From positions 1 to 34,096 of the forward strand of contig JBCCUP010000003.1 in the NCBI GenBank assembly GCA_039196715.1: a stretch of 34,096 nucleotides of DNA, in the 5' to 3' direction. The notes below the pieces were generated by a model. The model saw only the letters and a program-made list of their open reading frames with translations, was not told where the DNA came from and did no database searches. Position 1 is the first letter of the stretch, and each line of letters starts with the position of its first letter. Shown here piece by piece: positions 16,164 to 25,510 of the stretch. A program made the position numbers and the translations under genes. This DNA comes from Pseudomonadota bacterium. Lineage in GTDB: Bacteria; Pseudomonadota; Gammaproteobacteria; CALCKW01.

Positions 16164-17122
16164 GGCACGGACACCGCGTCCAGCACGGCGTCGACCACCG
16201 CGTCGACGGTGAGCCCCTGGTCCTCGGCGTCGAAGTCGAGCGCGAGGCGGTGCCGGAAGACGTCGTGCACCACAGCCTGAACGTCAGCGGGCGAAAGGTA
16301 ATCACGCCCGGCGAGCCACGCGTGGGCGCGGCTTGCAATATCAAGGGAGAGCGTAGCCCGCGGGCTGCAGCCGTAGGCGAGCTGCTCGGCGAGCTCGCCC
16401 TGGCGTGTCGCCGCGACCAGCGACACCATGTAACGTTTCATGTTGTCGTTGACGTTCAGCGCCAGTACCTCCGCACGCGCGGCCTCAACGTCCGCGAGTC
16501 CGACCAGTGGCGGCGTTGCGCTTCGCCCGGGCGAGGTCACCTCGCCCCGGTCTTCGGCGCGCACCAGATCGAGAATGCGCAACTCGTCGGCAACCGAGGG
16601 GTAGTCGACTGTCACGTGCAGCAGGAAACGATCGAGCTGGGCTTCGGGCAAAGCGTAGGTGCCGGCCTGCTCGAGTGGGTTGCGCGTTGCCATGACCAGA
16701 AACGGGGACGGCAGGCCGTAGGTCTGGTCACCGACCGAAATGTCCCCTTCCGACATGGCTTCGAGCAGGGCCGACTGCACCTTGGCCGGCGCGCGGTTGA
16801 TCTCGTCAGCGAGGATCAGGTTGTGGAACAGGGGCCCGGCCTTGAACTCGAACTCACCGGTCTGGTTGCGGTAGATTTCGGTGCCGGTCAGGTCGGCGGG
16901 CAAGAGATCCGGGGTGAACTGGATCCGCTGAAAGTCCCCTTCGATGGCGTCGCCCAGCACCCGGATGGCCCGCGTCTTGGCCAGGCCTGGCACGCCTTCA
17001 ACCAACAGGTGCCCGTGCGCCAGCAACGCGATCAGCAGACGCTGCACCAGCGCCGCCTGCCCGACCACGCGGGTGGCGAGGAAGGTGCCCAGCTCGGCGA
17101 AAAGGACTTGATGGTGTGTCAC
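16160..17122 (-). CDS. MoxR-family AAA+ ATPase
   Basis: 320 residues from GTG 17122 (a GTG at 17167 would add 15 non-conserved residues and lies very close to the likely transcription start). Walker A is GVPGLAKT (43-50), Walker B LADEINRAP (104-112), sensor 1 MATRNPLEQAGTY (144-156), the arginine-finger region LPEAQLDRF (158-166) and sensor 2 SPRATLSL. This is the APE2220/RavA-like MoxR type that serves as a chaperone for VWA proteins, assembling metal-containing or envelope complexes. First gene of a seven-gene operon with all stop and start codons overlapping. The operon is a typical MoxR-DUF58-DUF4381-VWA-VWA-TPR-BatD arrangement. Confidence 0.95.
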   Translation of the reverse strand: MTHHQVLFAELGTFLATRVVGQAALVQRLLIALLAHGHLLVEGVPGLAKTRAIRVLGDAIEGDFQRIQFTPDLLPADLTGTEIYRNQTGEFEFKAGPLFHNLILADEINRAPAKVQSALLEAMSEGDISVGDQTYGLPSPFLVMATRNPLEQAGTYALPEAQLDRFLLHVTVDYPSVADELRILDLVRAEDRGEVTSPGRSATPPLVGLADVEAARAEVLALNVNDNMKRYMVSLVAATRQGELAEQLAYGCSPRATLSLDIASRAHAWLAGRDYLSPADVQAVVHDVFRHRLALDFDAEDQGLTVDAVVDAVLDAVSVP

Positions 17123-17184
17123 GGTCAGCGTCTCGAAACAGTCTGGGTTGCGGTGCAACAGCCGCACCGGTGCTCAATCGGCCA

Positions 17185-17190
17185 AGTATA
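17185..17190 (-). promoter_or_regulatory. Candidate -10 for the moxR-bat operon
   Basis: TATACT on the minus strand matches TATAAT in five of six positions and lies about 63 nt upstream of GTG 17122. The hexamer 17 nt further upstream is GC-rich and a poor -35, so an activator or another sigma factor may be needed. It is in the 225-nt gap before the divergent mioC operon. Confidence 0.35.
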
Positions 17191-17268
17191 GCGCCGCGCG
17201 CTTGGCCGGCGGCCTGTCCGAAACCGCCGACTTTGACGTCTTTGGCGCGCGCACGTTCCCGAATCACG

Positions 17269-17274
17269 TAGAAT
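17269..17274 (+). promoter_or_regulatory. Candidate -10 for the mioC operon
   Basis: TAGAAT matches five of six consensus positions and lies 73 nt before ATG 17348. No convincing -35 is spaced at 16-18 nt (the nearest TTGACG is 30 nt upstream), so this is a weak call. Confidence 0.25.
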
Positions 17275-17347
17275 ACCGGCCCCGCGCCGGGTGGCCCGCA
17301 GCGCGCACACGCAACCCATCACCCACCGACAATCTCGCCAACCCACT

Positions 17348-17788
17348 ATGTCCCAGATCGCCATCTTTGCCGGCACTGTCTACGGCAGCGCCCAGTTCGT
17401 CGCCGAGGAAATGGCCCAGTCCCTGACCGACGGGGGCCACGACGCCACCTTCATCGAACAGGCCGAACTCGACGCCATCGGCACGCACCACGACACCCTG
17501 GTGGTCTGCACTTCGACCACCGGCAGCGGTGACATCCCGGACAACCTGCAGCCGTTCGTCACCGAGCTCAAGAACGGCCCCGACTTGTCGGCGTTGCGTT
17601 TCGCTGTGGTGGCGCTCGGCGACTCCTCGTACCTCGACAGTTTCTGTGGGGCGGGCCACACCGTGCACGCCGCGCTCGAGGACTGCGGCGCCGAAGCGCT
17701 GTCGAGCCCACTCGAGATCGACGCCTGCGAGGTGGACACCCCCGAAGACGTCGCCCTGCCCTGGGTCGAGGACCTGCTCAAGCCGTGA
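17348..17788 (+). CDS. mioC: MioC-type flavodoxin
   Basis: 146 residues, the length of Escherichia coli MioC (147), with the FMN-phosphate loop GTVYGSAQFVAEEMA (9-23) and the MioC-type motifs TGSGDIPDNLQPF and GDSSYLDSFCGAG that closely follow the E. coli protein. MioC is a short-chain FMN flavodoxin that can donate electrons, reported to support biotin synthase activity. The start ATG 17348 is chosen as the family-like beginning SQIAIFAGTVYG; earlier codons give no homology. Its stop overlaps avtA as GTGA, so the two are cotranscribed, which is not the E. coli context (there mioC lies near oriC). Confidence 0.9.
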   Translation: MSQIAIFAGTVYGSAQFVAEEMAQSLTDGGHDATFIEQAELDAIGTHHDTLVVCTSTTGSGDIPDNLQPFVTELKNGPDLSALRFAVVALGDSSYLDSFCGAGHTVHAALEDCGAEALSSPLEIDACEVDTPEDVALPWVEDLLKP

Positions 17789-19038
17789 CCTACAGATTGA
17801 GTGCGTTTGGCGAACGGTTCGACGACTCGCTCGGCACGTTGAGCCTGATGAACGACCTCGGTGATGCCACCGAGAGCCACGACACGCTGATGCTCGGTGG
17901 CGGCAACCCGGCGCGGATTCCCGCCGTGGAAGCGCATTTCGGGGCCGCGCTGAACCGCTTGGCGGCCACGCCGTCTGCGTTCGCCGACCGCATGGCCGCC
18001 TACGCGGATCCGGCCGGCGACCGTGACTTTCGTCGCGCGGTGGTCACGCTGCTCAATCGGGAATACAGCTTTGGCCTGGGGCTCGACAACGTGTGCCTGA
18101 CCAACGGCAGCCAGAACGGGTTCTTTGCGGTGATGAACCTGCTCGGCGGCCGACGTCAGGACGGCAGCCTGCAACGGATCCTCCTGCCGATCACGCCGGA
18201 GTACCTCGGCTACGCCGACCTCTGGGTCGGCGATCCGGCCTTTGCCGCGCACCGCCCCACTGTCGAGTTGCTCGACGGCCGGCTGTTCAAGTACCACGTG
18301 GACTTCGACGCCATCGACGTGGGCGACGACATCGGTGCGCTGTGTCTGTCTCGCCCCACCAACCCGACCGGCAACGTCGTCACCGACGACGAACTGCGTC
18401 AGCTCGACCGCATGGCGCAGTCCGCACAGGTGCCGCTGATCGTGGACTGCGCCTACGGCGACCCGTTCCCCGGTATCACGCGCGGCGGCGTGACACCGGT
18501 CTGGAACGACAACACCGTCCTGTGTCTGAGCCTGTCAAAGGTCGGCCTGCCCGGGGTCCGCACCGGCATCGTGGTCGCCCACCCCGATCTGGTTGAGCGG
18601 GTCGCTGCGATGAACGCCGTGATGAACCTCGCACCCGGCAATTTCGGCCCGGCCCTGATGTCCGCCAGCGTGCAGTCGGGCGCGATCCTGTCGCTCGCCC
18701 GAGAGCACATCCAACCGCACTACCGCACGCACTCGGAGCGGGCGATGTCCGCCCTGCTGGAAGCGACACGCGGCACGCCCGTTCGTCTGCACAAGCCCGA
18801 GGGCGCCATCTTCCTCTGGCTCTGGGCTCCCGAGCTGCCGACCACGGCCCACGCGCTCTACCACGAGCTCAAGGCCCTCGGCATCGTGGTGGTCGCGGGC
18901 CACCATTTCTTCCCCGGCCTGGACGACTCCTGGCCGCACCAGCACGAATGCCTGCGCATCAGTTTCGCCTCCGGGGCCGACGCCGTCGAGCGTGCCGCCC
19001 CCCGGATCGGTGACGTCCTCCGGCAGCGCTACGCATGA
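17785..19038 (+). CDS. avtA: Valine-pyruvate aminotransferase
   Basis: 417 residues, the same length as E. coli AvtA, with close similarity along the chain (LMLGGGNPARIP near 35, LTNGSQNGFF near 105, SRPTNPTGNV near 189, LHKPEGAIFLWLW, GHHFFPGLDDSWPH). It is a fold-type I PLP enzyme; the Schiff-base lysine is Lys252 in LSLSKVGLPG. It transaminates pyruvate with valine to give alanine and 2-oxoisovalerate. The GTG start overlaps the mioC stop, and the end overlaps the next gene by 4 nt (ATGA). Confidence 0.96.
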   Translation: MTYRLSAFGERFDDSLGTLSLMNDLGDATESHDTLMLGGGNPARIPAVEAHFGAALNRLAATPSAFADRMAAYADPAGDRDFRRAVVTLLNREYSFGLGLDNVCLTNGSQNGFFAVMNLLGGRRQDGSLQRILLPITPEYLGYADLWVGDPAFAAHRPTVELLDGRLFKYHVDFDAIDVGDDIGALCLSRPTNPTGNVVTDDELRQLDRMAQSAQVPLIVDCAYGDPFPGITRGGVTPVWNDNTVLCLSLSKVGLPGVRTGIVVAHPDLVERVAAMNAVMNLAPGNFGPALMSASVQSGAILSLAREHIQPHYRTHSERAMSALLEATRGTPVRLHKPEGAIFLWLWAPELPTTAHALYHELKALGIVVVAGHHFFPGLDDSWPHQHECLRISFASGADAVERAAPRIGDVLRQRYA

Positions 19039-19487
19039 GCCTGTCCGTTCGACCCGCCACACCCGACGACGTGGCGACGCTGGCGCAGTTCAACGTCGAC
19101 ATGGCACTCGAAACCGAGCAGCTCGCGCTCGACCCCGCCACGGTTCACCGAGGCGTCGCGCGGCTGATCGATGCACCACAACGCGGCTTCTACCGGGTTG
19201 CCGAGCACGGCGGATGCGTGGTCGGCAGCCTGATGGTGACGTCCGAGTGGAGCGACTGGCGCGACGGCGACATGTGGTGGATTCAAAGCGTGTTCGTGGC
19301 GCCCGAGGCACGACGGATGGGTGTGTTTCGCGCGCTCTATACGCACGTGCTCGACGCGGCGAAGCGGGACGCGGACGTGCGCTGCGTTCGGCTCTACGTC
19401 GAAAAAGAAAACCGCAGCGCGCAGGCCACCTACGCCCGACTCGGCATGCTCGAGACCGCGTACCGGGTATACGAAATCGGCGCGTGA
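19035..19487 (+). CDS. GNAT-family N-acetyltransferase
   Basis: 150 residues with the single GNAT fold: N-terminal RPATPDDVATLAQFN, motif D/A strand WWIQSVFVAPEARRMGVFRAL (about 80-101) where the second glycine of the acetyl-CoA loop (RxxGxG/A) is replaced by Phe, then motif B VEKENRSAQATYARLGM (about 122-138). The substrate is not predictable. It overlaps avtA by 4 nt (ATGA), so it may modify a product or protein linked to that pathway, but this is only context. Confidence 0.9.
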   Translation: MSLSVRPATPDDVATLAQFNVDMALETEQLALDPATVHRGVARLIDAPQRGFYRVAEHGGCVVGSLMVTSEWSDWRDGDMWWIQSVFVAPEARRMGVFRALYTHVLDAAKRDADVRCVRLYVEKENRSAQATYARLGMLETAYRVYEIGA

Positions 19488-19514
19488 CCGCCGCCGCAAC
19501 ACAGGCTTTCCACC

Positions 19515-20333
19515 ATGCGAATCGTCTCTTTCAACGTGAACAGCGTGCGCCAACGGCTCCCGCACCTGGCCGAGGTGGTGGCGCAGCACGACCCGGACGT
19601 GATCGGTCTGCAGGAGACCAAGGTCGCCGACGAGTCGTTCCCGCACGACGAGCTCGCCTCGCTCGGGTACCACGTCGTGTTTCACGGACAGAAAACGCAC
19701 TACGGCGTGGCGCTGCTGAGCAAGGCCTCGCCACGGCGGGTCTACAAGGGCTTTGTCGACGACGACGCGGACGCACAACGCCGGTGGATCGGCGTCGAGA
19801 TCGCGGCCCCTGACGGCGTCCCGTTGACGGTGTACAACGGGTATTTCCCGCAGGGTGACAACCGCGCCCACCCGACCAAGTTTCCCGCCAAGGCAGCGTT
19901 CTACGCGCGTGTGCTGCAATACCTGACCGACACCCACTCGCCCAACGACGCCGTGGTTGTCATGGGCGACTTCAACGTCGCACCGGGCGACAGCGACATT
20001 GGCCTTGGCGAGGACAACGCCAAGCGCTGGTTGCGCACCGGCAAGGCCAGTTTTCTGCCCGAGGAGCGCAGCTGGTTCGACGCCCTGCTGGCGTGGGGAC
20101 TGGTCGACACCTACCGCGTCGTGCACCCGAACGCTGACGCCGTGTACAGCTGGTTCGACTACCGCTCCCGGGGGTTTGAGCGCGAGCCCAAACGCGGTCT
20201 GCGCATCGACCTGATTCTGGCGACGGCAGCACTGGCCGCGCGCACCAGCGACGCCGGCTCGGACTACGCTGTGCGCGCCATGGCAAAACCCTCAGACCAC
20301 TGCCCTGTCTGGAGTCACTGGCATGACCGATGA
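19515..20333 (+). CDS. xthA: Exodeoxyribonuclease III
   Basis: 272 residues; E. coli ExoIII has 268. Metal and active-site motifs are all present: FNVNSVRQR (6-14), LQETK with Glu34, MGDFNVAP with Asp151 and Asn153, and SDHCP near the C-terminus with Asp and His. The stretch GEDNAKRWLRTGKASFLPEE is very close to E. coli XthA. It removes 3'-blocking groups, cleaves abasic sites and acts in base-excision repair. It starts 27 nt after the acetyltransferase with no strong ribosome-binding site, and its last 11 nt overlap the next gene. Confidence 0.95.
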   Translation: MRIVSFNVNSVRQRLPHLAEVVAQHDPDVIGLQETKVADESFPHDELASLGYHVVFHGQKTHYGVALLSKASPRRVYKGFVDDDADAQRRWIGVEIAAPDGVPLTVYNGYFPQGDNRAHPTKFPAKAAFYARVLQYLTDTHSPNDAVVVMGDFNVAPGDSDIGLGEDNAKRWLRTGKASFLPEERSWFDALLAWGLVDTYRVVHPNADAVYSWFDYRSRGFEREPKRGLRIDLILATAALAARTSDAGSDYAVRAMAKPSDHCPVWSHWHDR

Positions 20334-20829
20334 ACTCACCCTGCCGGAGAACTGGTTTTTCTTCGGCAGTCTGCTGGACGCCGATGTGCGGGCGGTGGTG
20401 ATCGGCCGTCCGGTGCCCGACCGGGACTGTGCCGCCGTGGTGCTCGACGGTTACCGCCGCGTGCGCGTGGTCGACGAGAGCTACCCGGCGCTGGTTGCGT
20501 CCCCGGGCGATTCGGTGGACGGCATCCTGGTCAGCGGCCTGAGCGCAGAGGAGGCGTTGCGCATCCTCTGGTTCGAGGGCGAGGAGTACCAACCCGAAGC
20601 CGTGCAGGTTCGGTTCGAACGCGGTGGCTTCGACGAGGCGTATACCTTCCTCGCCGCCCCCGACCTCGGGCTCACCGCCGAGCCGTGGGACTACGCGGCG
20701 TGGGCGAACGACGCCCTGCCCGACTACGTCTCGATGACCGCAGAGTGGATGGACGGGTACGGAGAGAATGACTTCGCCGCGCAAGACGCCATCTGGCGCG
20801 CCGCTCAGGACGCCCCGCGCACCCCCTGA
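20323..20829 (+). CDS. Gamma-glutamylcyclotransferase-like (AIG2/GGCT fold) protein
   Basis: 168 residues from ATG 20323, with GGAG 8 nt upstream inside xthA. The opening FFFGSLLDADV (12-22) is the YGSL substrate-binding loop of the AIG2/GGCT fold, and the EGEEY segment (85-89) carries the likely acid-base Glu. The AIG2 group includes gamma-glutamylamine and glutathione-related cyclotransferases. Here the C-terminal 40 residues (YAAWANDALPDY) resemble uncharacterised proteobacterial members, so the substrate is unassigned. It overlaps xthA by 11 nt. Confidence 0.8.
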   Translation: MTDELTLPENWFFFGSLLDADVRAVVIGRPVPDRDCAAVVLDGYRRVRVVDESYPALVASPGDSVDGILVSGLSAEEALRILWFEGEEYQPEAVQVRFERGGFDEAYTFLAAPDLGLTAEPWDYAAWANDALPDYVSMTAEWMDGYGENDFAAQDAIWRAAQDAPRTP

Positions 20830-20853
20830 ACCCGGCTCAGTGTACCCCCCGTT

Positions 20854-21675
20854 TCAGCTTGCGCGCGCCAGCGCCTCGTGGGCGAGCAGCGTGGCCTTGC
20901 GCGCGGCGCCCCAGCGGTAGCCACCGAATTCGCCCGACGCGCGGATCACCCGGTGACACGGTATCAGCACGGCAATCGGGTTGGCGGCAACCGCATTGGC
21001 CACGGCGCGGTGGCCACCGGACCGGCCAAGCGCCGTCGCAAGCTGGCCGTAGCTGACCCGCGTCCCGGGCGGCACATTGATCAGCGCACGCCAGACCTGT
21101 ATCTGAAAGGCGGTACCCGAGAGCAGGATCGCTGGCTTGGCCTGGCCCGAGGCCGCCAGCACGGTGTCTCCGAGTGCCGGCGCCACTGCCGGGGCCTCGA
21201 CGAACTGTGCACGCGGCCAACGCCGCCGTACCCGTTCCACTGTGTCGACCACAGAGCCCTCGACGAAATCAACGGCGGCGATGCCGCGGTCGGTCTCGCA
21301 CACCACGATATCCCCGAGCGGTGTCGGCTGCACAGCCCAGCGCACAACCAAACCCGACCCCTGACGTCGGTACTCGCCGGGCGTCATCGCCTCCACACTG
21401 ACAAACAGGTCATGCAGCCGCGACGGACCGGACAGGCCGGCGTTCAGGGCGGTGTCCAACACGGTTTGGTCGGCGTCGAGCATCGCGCGTGACCGCTCCA
21501 GCGTCAGCGCCTTGAGGTACTGCTTCGGGCTCAGCCCGACTGCGCGCTTGAACTGCCGCTGCGCGTGCGCCGGCGACAGGTTCAGCCGATCGGCGATGTC
21601 ATCCAGGGTGGGTTGCTCAGCCTGACGCGCCGAGAGCCAGTCCAGACAGTCCGCAATCTCGTGAAACCGGTGCAT
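20854..21675 (-). CDS. Short Ada-type protein: AraC HTH fused to O6-alkylguanine-DNA methyltransferase
   Basis: 273 residues from ATG 21675. Residues about 15-105 are an AraC-type helix-turn-helix pair (LDDIADRLNLSPAHAQRQFKR; MTPGEYRR), and 108-273 are the suicide DNA methyltransferase with the acceptor Cys240 in the IPCHRVI motif. E. coli Ada also has an N-terminal zinc domain whose Cys38 takes methyl from phosphotriesters and switches on Ada as an activator; this part is missing, so methyl-induced activation as in Ada is not expected. It repairs O6-methylguanine. It lies 86 nt downstream of cysB on the same strand and converges on the GGCT-like gene with a 24-nt gap. Confidence 0.92.
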   Translation of the reverse strand: MHRFHEIADCLDWLSARQAEQPTLDDIADRLNLSPAHAQRQFKRAVGLSPKQYLKALTLERSRAMLDADQTVLDTALNAGLSGPSRLHDLFVSVEAMTPGEYRRQGSGLVVRWAVQPTPLGDIVVCETDRGIAAVDFVEGSVVDTVERVRRRWPRAQFVEAPAVAPALGDTVLAASGQAKPAILLSGTAFQIQVWRALINVPPGTRVSYGQLATALGRSGGHRAVANAVAANPIAVLIPCHRVIRASGEFGGYRWGAARKATLLAHEALARAS

Positions 21676-21761
21676 GGTGTTGTCTCTGGTAGCCTGGCGA
21701 CAGGGTGCGCGATGCCACACGGCCTGACCACCCGATTCTTGCGCGCCACGTGCGCGGGGCC

Positions 21762-22736
21762 TCAGCGCAGCGGCAGGCGGCTCGGGTCGATCGACACCGG
21801 CTCGCCGCTGAGCGCCGCATCGACAGTCTCGCGCACGAGATGGGGCGCAAAGCGTTCAATCAGGTCGTAGGTGTAGCCGCGCAGGCGGCTGCCGCGCGCC
21901 AAGGCCACGTTCGTCGTGCTCGGTTGGAACAAGCCGGAGGCATCGAGAGCCACCAGCGTGTCGCCGGCCGGCGTGTCGGGCGGTACCGCCAGCGTGGCGA
22001 CGATGCCCACGCCGAGCCCGAGCGCGACGTAGGTGCGGATCACTTCGACATCCGACGCACTGAGCACCACGTTCGGGCTGAGACCCCGCTCGACGAAGGC
22101 GGTGTCGAGCCGGGATCGAGCGGTGAAGCCGAAGGTGTAGGTGACAATCGGGTACTGGCTGAGTGCTTCGAGTGTCAATTCACCCAGCGCGTGGAGCCGT
22201 TGCAACGGGTGGCCTGCGGGCACCAACAACGAGCGGTTCCAGCGGTAACACGGCAGCTGGATCAAATCGTCGAACAGCGCGCCACCTTCGGTGCTGATGG
22301 CGAGGTCCGCCTCGCCGCCGAGCACCATCTCGGCAATCTGTGCCGGTGTGCCCTGGTGGAGGCGGAGCGCGACGTGCGGGTAGGCATCGCGAAATCCCTC
22401 GATCACCGGCGGCAGGACGTACCGCGCCTGCGTGTGTGTGGTCGCGATGGCGAGCTCGCCGACGTGTGGGTTGGCAAACTCGCGGCCGGCTGTGCGGATC
22501 GCGTCAACCGCGCTGAGCGCCTCGTTGGCGAGGGCGACGACGCGCTCCCCCGCCTCGGTCAGGCTGACAACCTGCTTGCCCCGACGCTCGAAGAGTTCGA
22601 CGCCGAGTTCGTCTTCCAGCGCGCGAATCTGCTTGCTGACACCGGGTTGAGAGGTGTACAGCGCGTCCGCGGTTTGCGACACGTTCAGGTTGTGCCGCAC
22701 CATCGCCACGATGTAGCGCAGTTGCTGCAGCTTCAC
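21762..22736 (-). CDS. cysB: LysR-type regulator CysB
   Basis: 324 residues, exactly the E. coli CysB length. Residues 1-60 are the LysR winged helix-turn-helix (MKLQQLRYIVAMVRHN, then TSQPGVSKQIRALEDELG); about 90-300 form the two-lobed effector domain (IATTHTQARYVLPPVI, STEGGALFDDL, YTFGFTARS). CysB senses N-acetylserine or sulfide and controls cysteine and sulfate assimilation genes. The start is GTG 22736, 19 nt after the purA stop, so it is probably cotranscribed with purA. No sulfur assimilation gene lies in the window. Confidence 0.95.
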   Translation of the reverse strand: MKLQQLRYIVAMVRHNLNVSQTADALYTSQPGVSKQIRALEDELGVELFERRGKQVVSLTEAGERVVALANEALSAVDAIRTAGREFANPHVGELAIATTHTQARYVLPPVIEGFRDAYPHVALRLHQGTPAQIAEMVLGGEADLAISTEGGALFDDLIQLPCYRWNRSLLVPAGHPLQRLHALGELTLEALSQYPIVTYTFGFTARSRLDTAFVERGLSPNVVLSASDVEVIRTYVALGLGVGIVATLAVPPDTPAGDTLVALDASGLFQPSTTNVALARGSRLRGYTYDLIERFAPHLVRETVDAALSGEPVSIDPSRLPLR

Positions 22737-22755
22737 GGGGCGCCCACCGCAGACA

Positions 22756-24054
<1,299 letters not shown>

Positions 24055-25233
24055 CTAGATCTGTCTCGGCGTCCAGTGGCCGTCTTGGAAAACCAGGGTG
24101 CGGTCGCACCCCAGCGCACGTGCGTCGTCGTCGGCACTGAGCGCGACAACGACCCGCTCGCCCTGCTCACGTAATGCCGTGATAGCGGACCACAAGCCCG
24201 GCTCGTCATGTTCGGGTGCGAGGATGCCGGCGGTGCCGGGCTCGTTCGCCGCGTCCAGGCCACTGAGTTGCTTGAGGTCACAGCTGAAACCGGTCGCGGG
24301 CCGAGCGCGGCCAAACGACGCCCCGATGTTGTCGTAGCGACCACCGCGCGCGATCTCGACCATCGCGTCGCTGTGGTACGCCGAGAACACCACACCGGTG
24401 TGGTAGTTGTACCCGCGCAACTCGCAGAGGTCGATCAAGACCGGTACGCCGGGGTGACGCTGGTTGACGTGCTGTACCAGCGCACCCAACTCGGCGAGTG
24501 CAGCCAGCACGGCGTCGGACCCGCCGAGGCCGAGTTCGCCACGGGCTCGGATCAGCACCGAGGGGTCACCTGACAGGTTCAGCAAGGCCCGCAGCGCGTC
24601 GGCGATCGCATCGCCGAAACCGAGTCGGTCAACCAGCCCATCAAGCTCGGGTCGTGCCTTGCGCAGCATGATGTCGAACAACCGGTTTTCATCGGCCGCG
24701 TCGAGCGCCAGGGGCTGGACAACGGCCCGGTAGACACCGACGTGCCCGAGGTCGAGCTGCGGTGTGTCGATGCCCGCTTCGGCAAGCGACGCCAGCATCA
24801 ACGACACGATCTCGGCGTCACTCTCGACGCCCTGGTGGCCGAACAGCTCGGCTCCGAGCTGCATCGGCGACCGCCCCACGCCGACCGAGGTACGCTGCGT
24901 GCGCAGCACCGTGCCGGCGTAGCTCAGCCGCACCGTGCCCTCACGCTGCAAACGGCTGGCATCAATGCGCGCGACCTGCGGGGTCATGTCCGCGTGCACA
25001 CCCAGGGAGCGGCCGCTCAACGGGTCGATCAGTTTGAAGGTGTGCAGGTCGAGCGCGTGACCGGTGCCGGTGAGCAAGGATTCGAGGTGCTCCACGATCG
25101 GCGGGTACACGAGCTCGTAGCCCCAGCGGGTGTGCAGGTCGAGGATGCGACGTCGCATGGCCTCGATGCGCGCAGCAACAGGCGGCAGGATCTCCTCGAT
25201 GCCTTGTGGCAACATCCACAGCGGTTGGGTCAT
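24055..25233 (-). CDS. hisZ: ATP phosphoribosyltransferase regulatory subunit
   Basis: 392 residues from ATG 25233; a GTG at 25266 gives 11 extra non-conserved residues. It is a HisRS-like paralogue (class II synthetase fold with GHALDLHTFKLIDPLSGR, ADMTPQVARI, YAGTVLRTQ) without the anticodon-binding domain of true HisRS. Its ending, LVFQDGHWTPRQI, fits the HisZ family. HisZ activates the short form of HisG, the first enzyme of histidine synthesis, and mediates histidine feedback. Its presence implies a short-form HisG elsewhere. In many gammaproteobacteria it sits between the DUF2065 gene and purA, as here. Confidence 0.93.
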   Translation of the reverse strand: MTQPLWMLPQGIEEILPPVAARIEAMRRRILDLHTRWGYELVYPPIVEHLESLLTGTGHALDLHTFKLIDPLSGRSLGVHADMTPQVARIDASRLQREGTVRLSYAGTVLRTQRTSVGVGRSPMQLGAELFGHQGVESDAEIVSLMLASLAEAGIDTPQLDLGHVGVYRAVVQPLALDAADENRLFDIMLRKARPELDGLVDRLGFGDAIADALRALLNLSGDPSVLIRARGELGLGGSDAVLAALAELGALVQHVNQRHPGVPVLIDLCELRGYNYHTGVVFSAYHSDAMVEIARGGRYDNIGASFGRARPATGFSCDLKQLSGLDAANEPGTAGILAPEHDEPGLWSAITALREQGERVVVALSADDDARALGCDRTLVFQDGHWTPRQI

Positions 25234-25307
25234 GCGCGAGACACTGGCCGAGGCCGAACGGGCCACATGGGACGAAAACAGCCCCTCAGTCTACCGCGAA
25301 ACAGACC

Positions 25308-25490
25308 TCAATGAAACGCGTAGAGCAGCGCAACCCCGGTCACCATGAGACACAGGGCCGTCACGCGCACCGCCTGGTCGGACACCGCGTGGATCTGCGC
25401 CAGCATCCGCTTGTAGCCGCGCGGGCTGATGAACGGGTAGAGCCCCTCGATCACCAGCACCAGCGCGACAGCTATCAACAGTTCAGACAC
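25308..25490 (-). CDS. DUF2065 family small membrane protein (YjeT type)
   Basis: 60 residues with two hydrophobic segments (about 4-20 and 42-58) flanking a short basic loop (SPRGYKRML). The family motif EGLYPFISPRGYKRML is clear. It starts at GTG 25490, 20 nt after the hflC stop. The gene always follows hflC in the gammaproteobacterial hfl locus; its function is unknown. Confidence 0.9.
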   Translation of the reverse strand: MSELLIAVALVLVIEGLYPFISPRGYKRMLAQIHAVSDQAVRVTALCLMVTGVALLYAFH

Positions 25491-25510
25491 GCCCGTGGCG
25501 TCCGCTCGAC

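Noticed and set aside
17348-17788. Sulfite reductase or P450 reductase flavodoxin-like fragment
   Set aside because: Length and motifs match stand-alone MioC with no adjoining FAD/NADPH domain.
24055-25233. Histidyl-tRNA synthetase
   Set aside because: The protein has the class II core but lacks the C-terminal anticodon-binding domain and sits between DUF2065 and purA, so HisZ is the better call.
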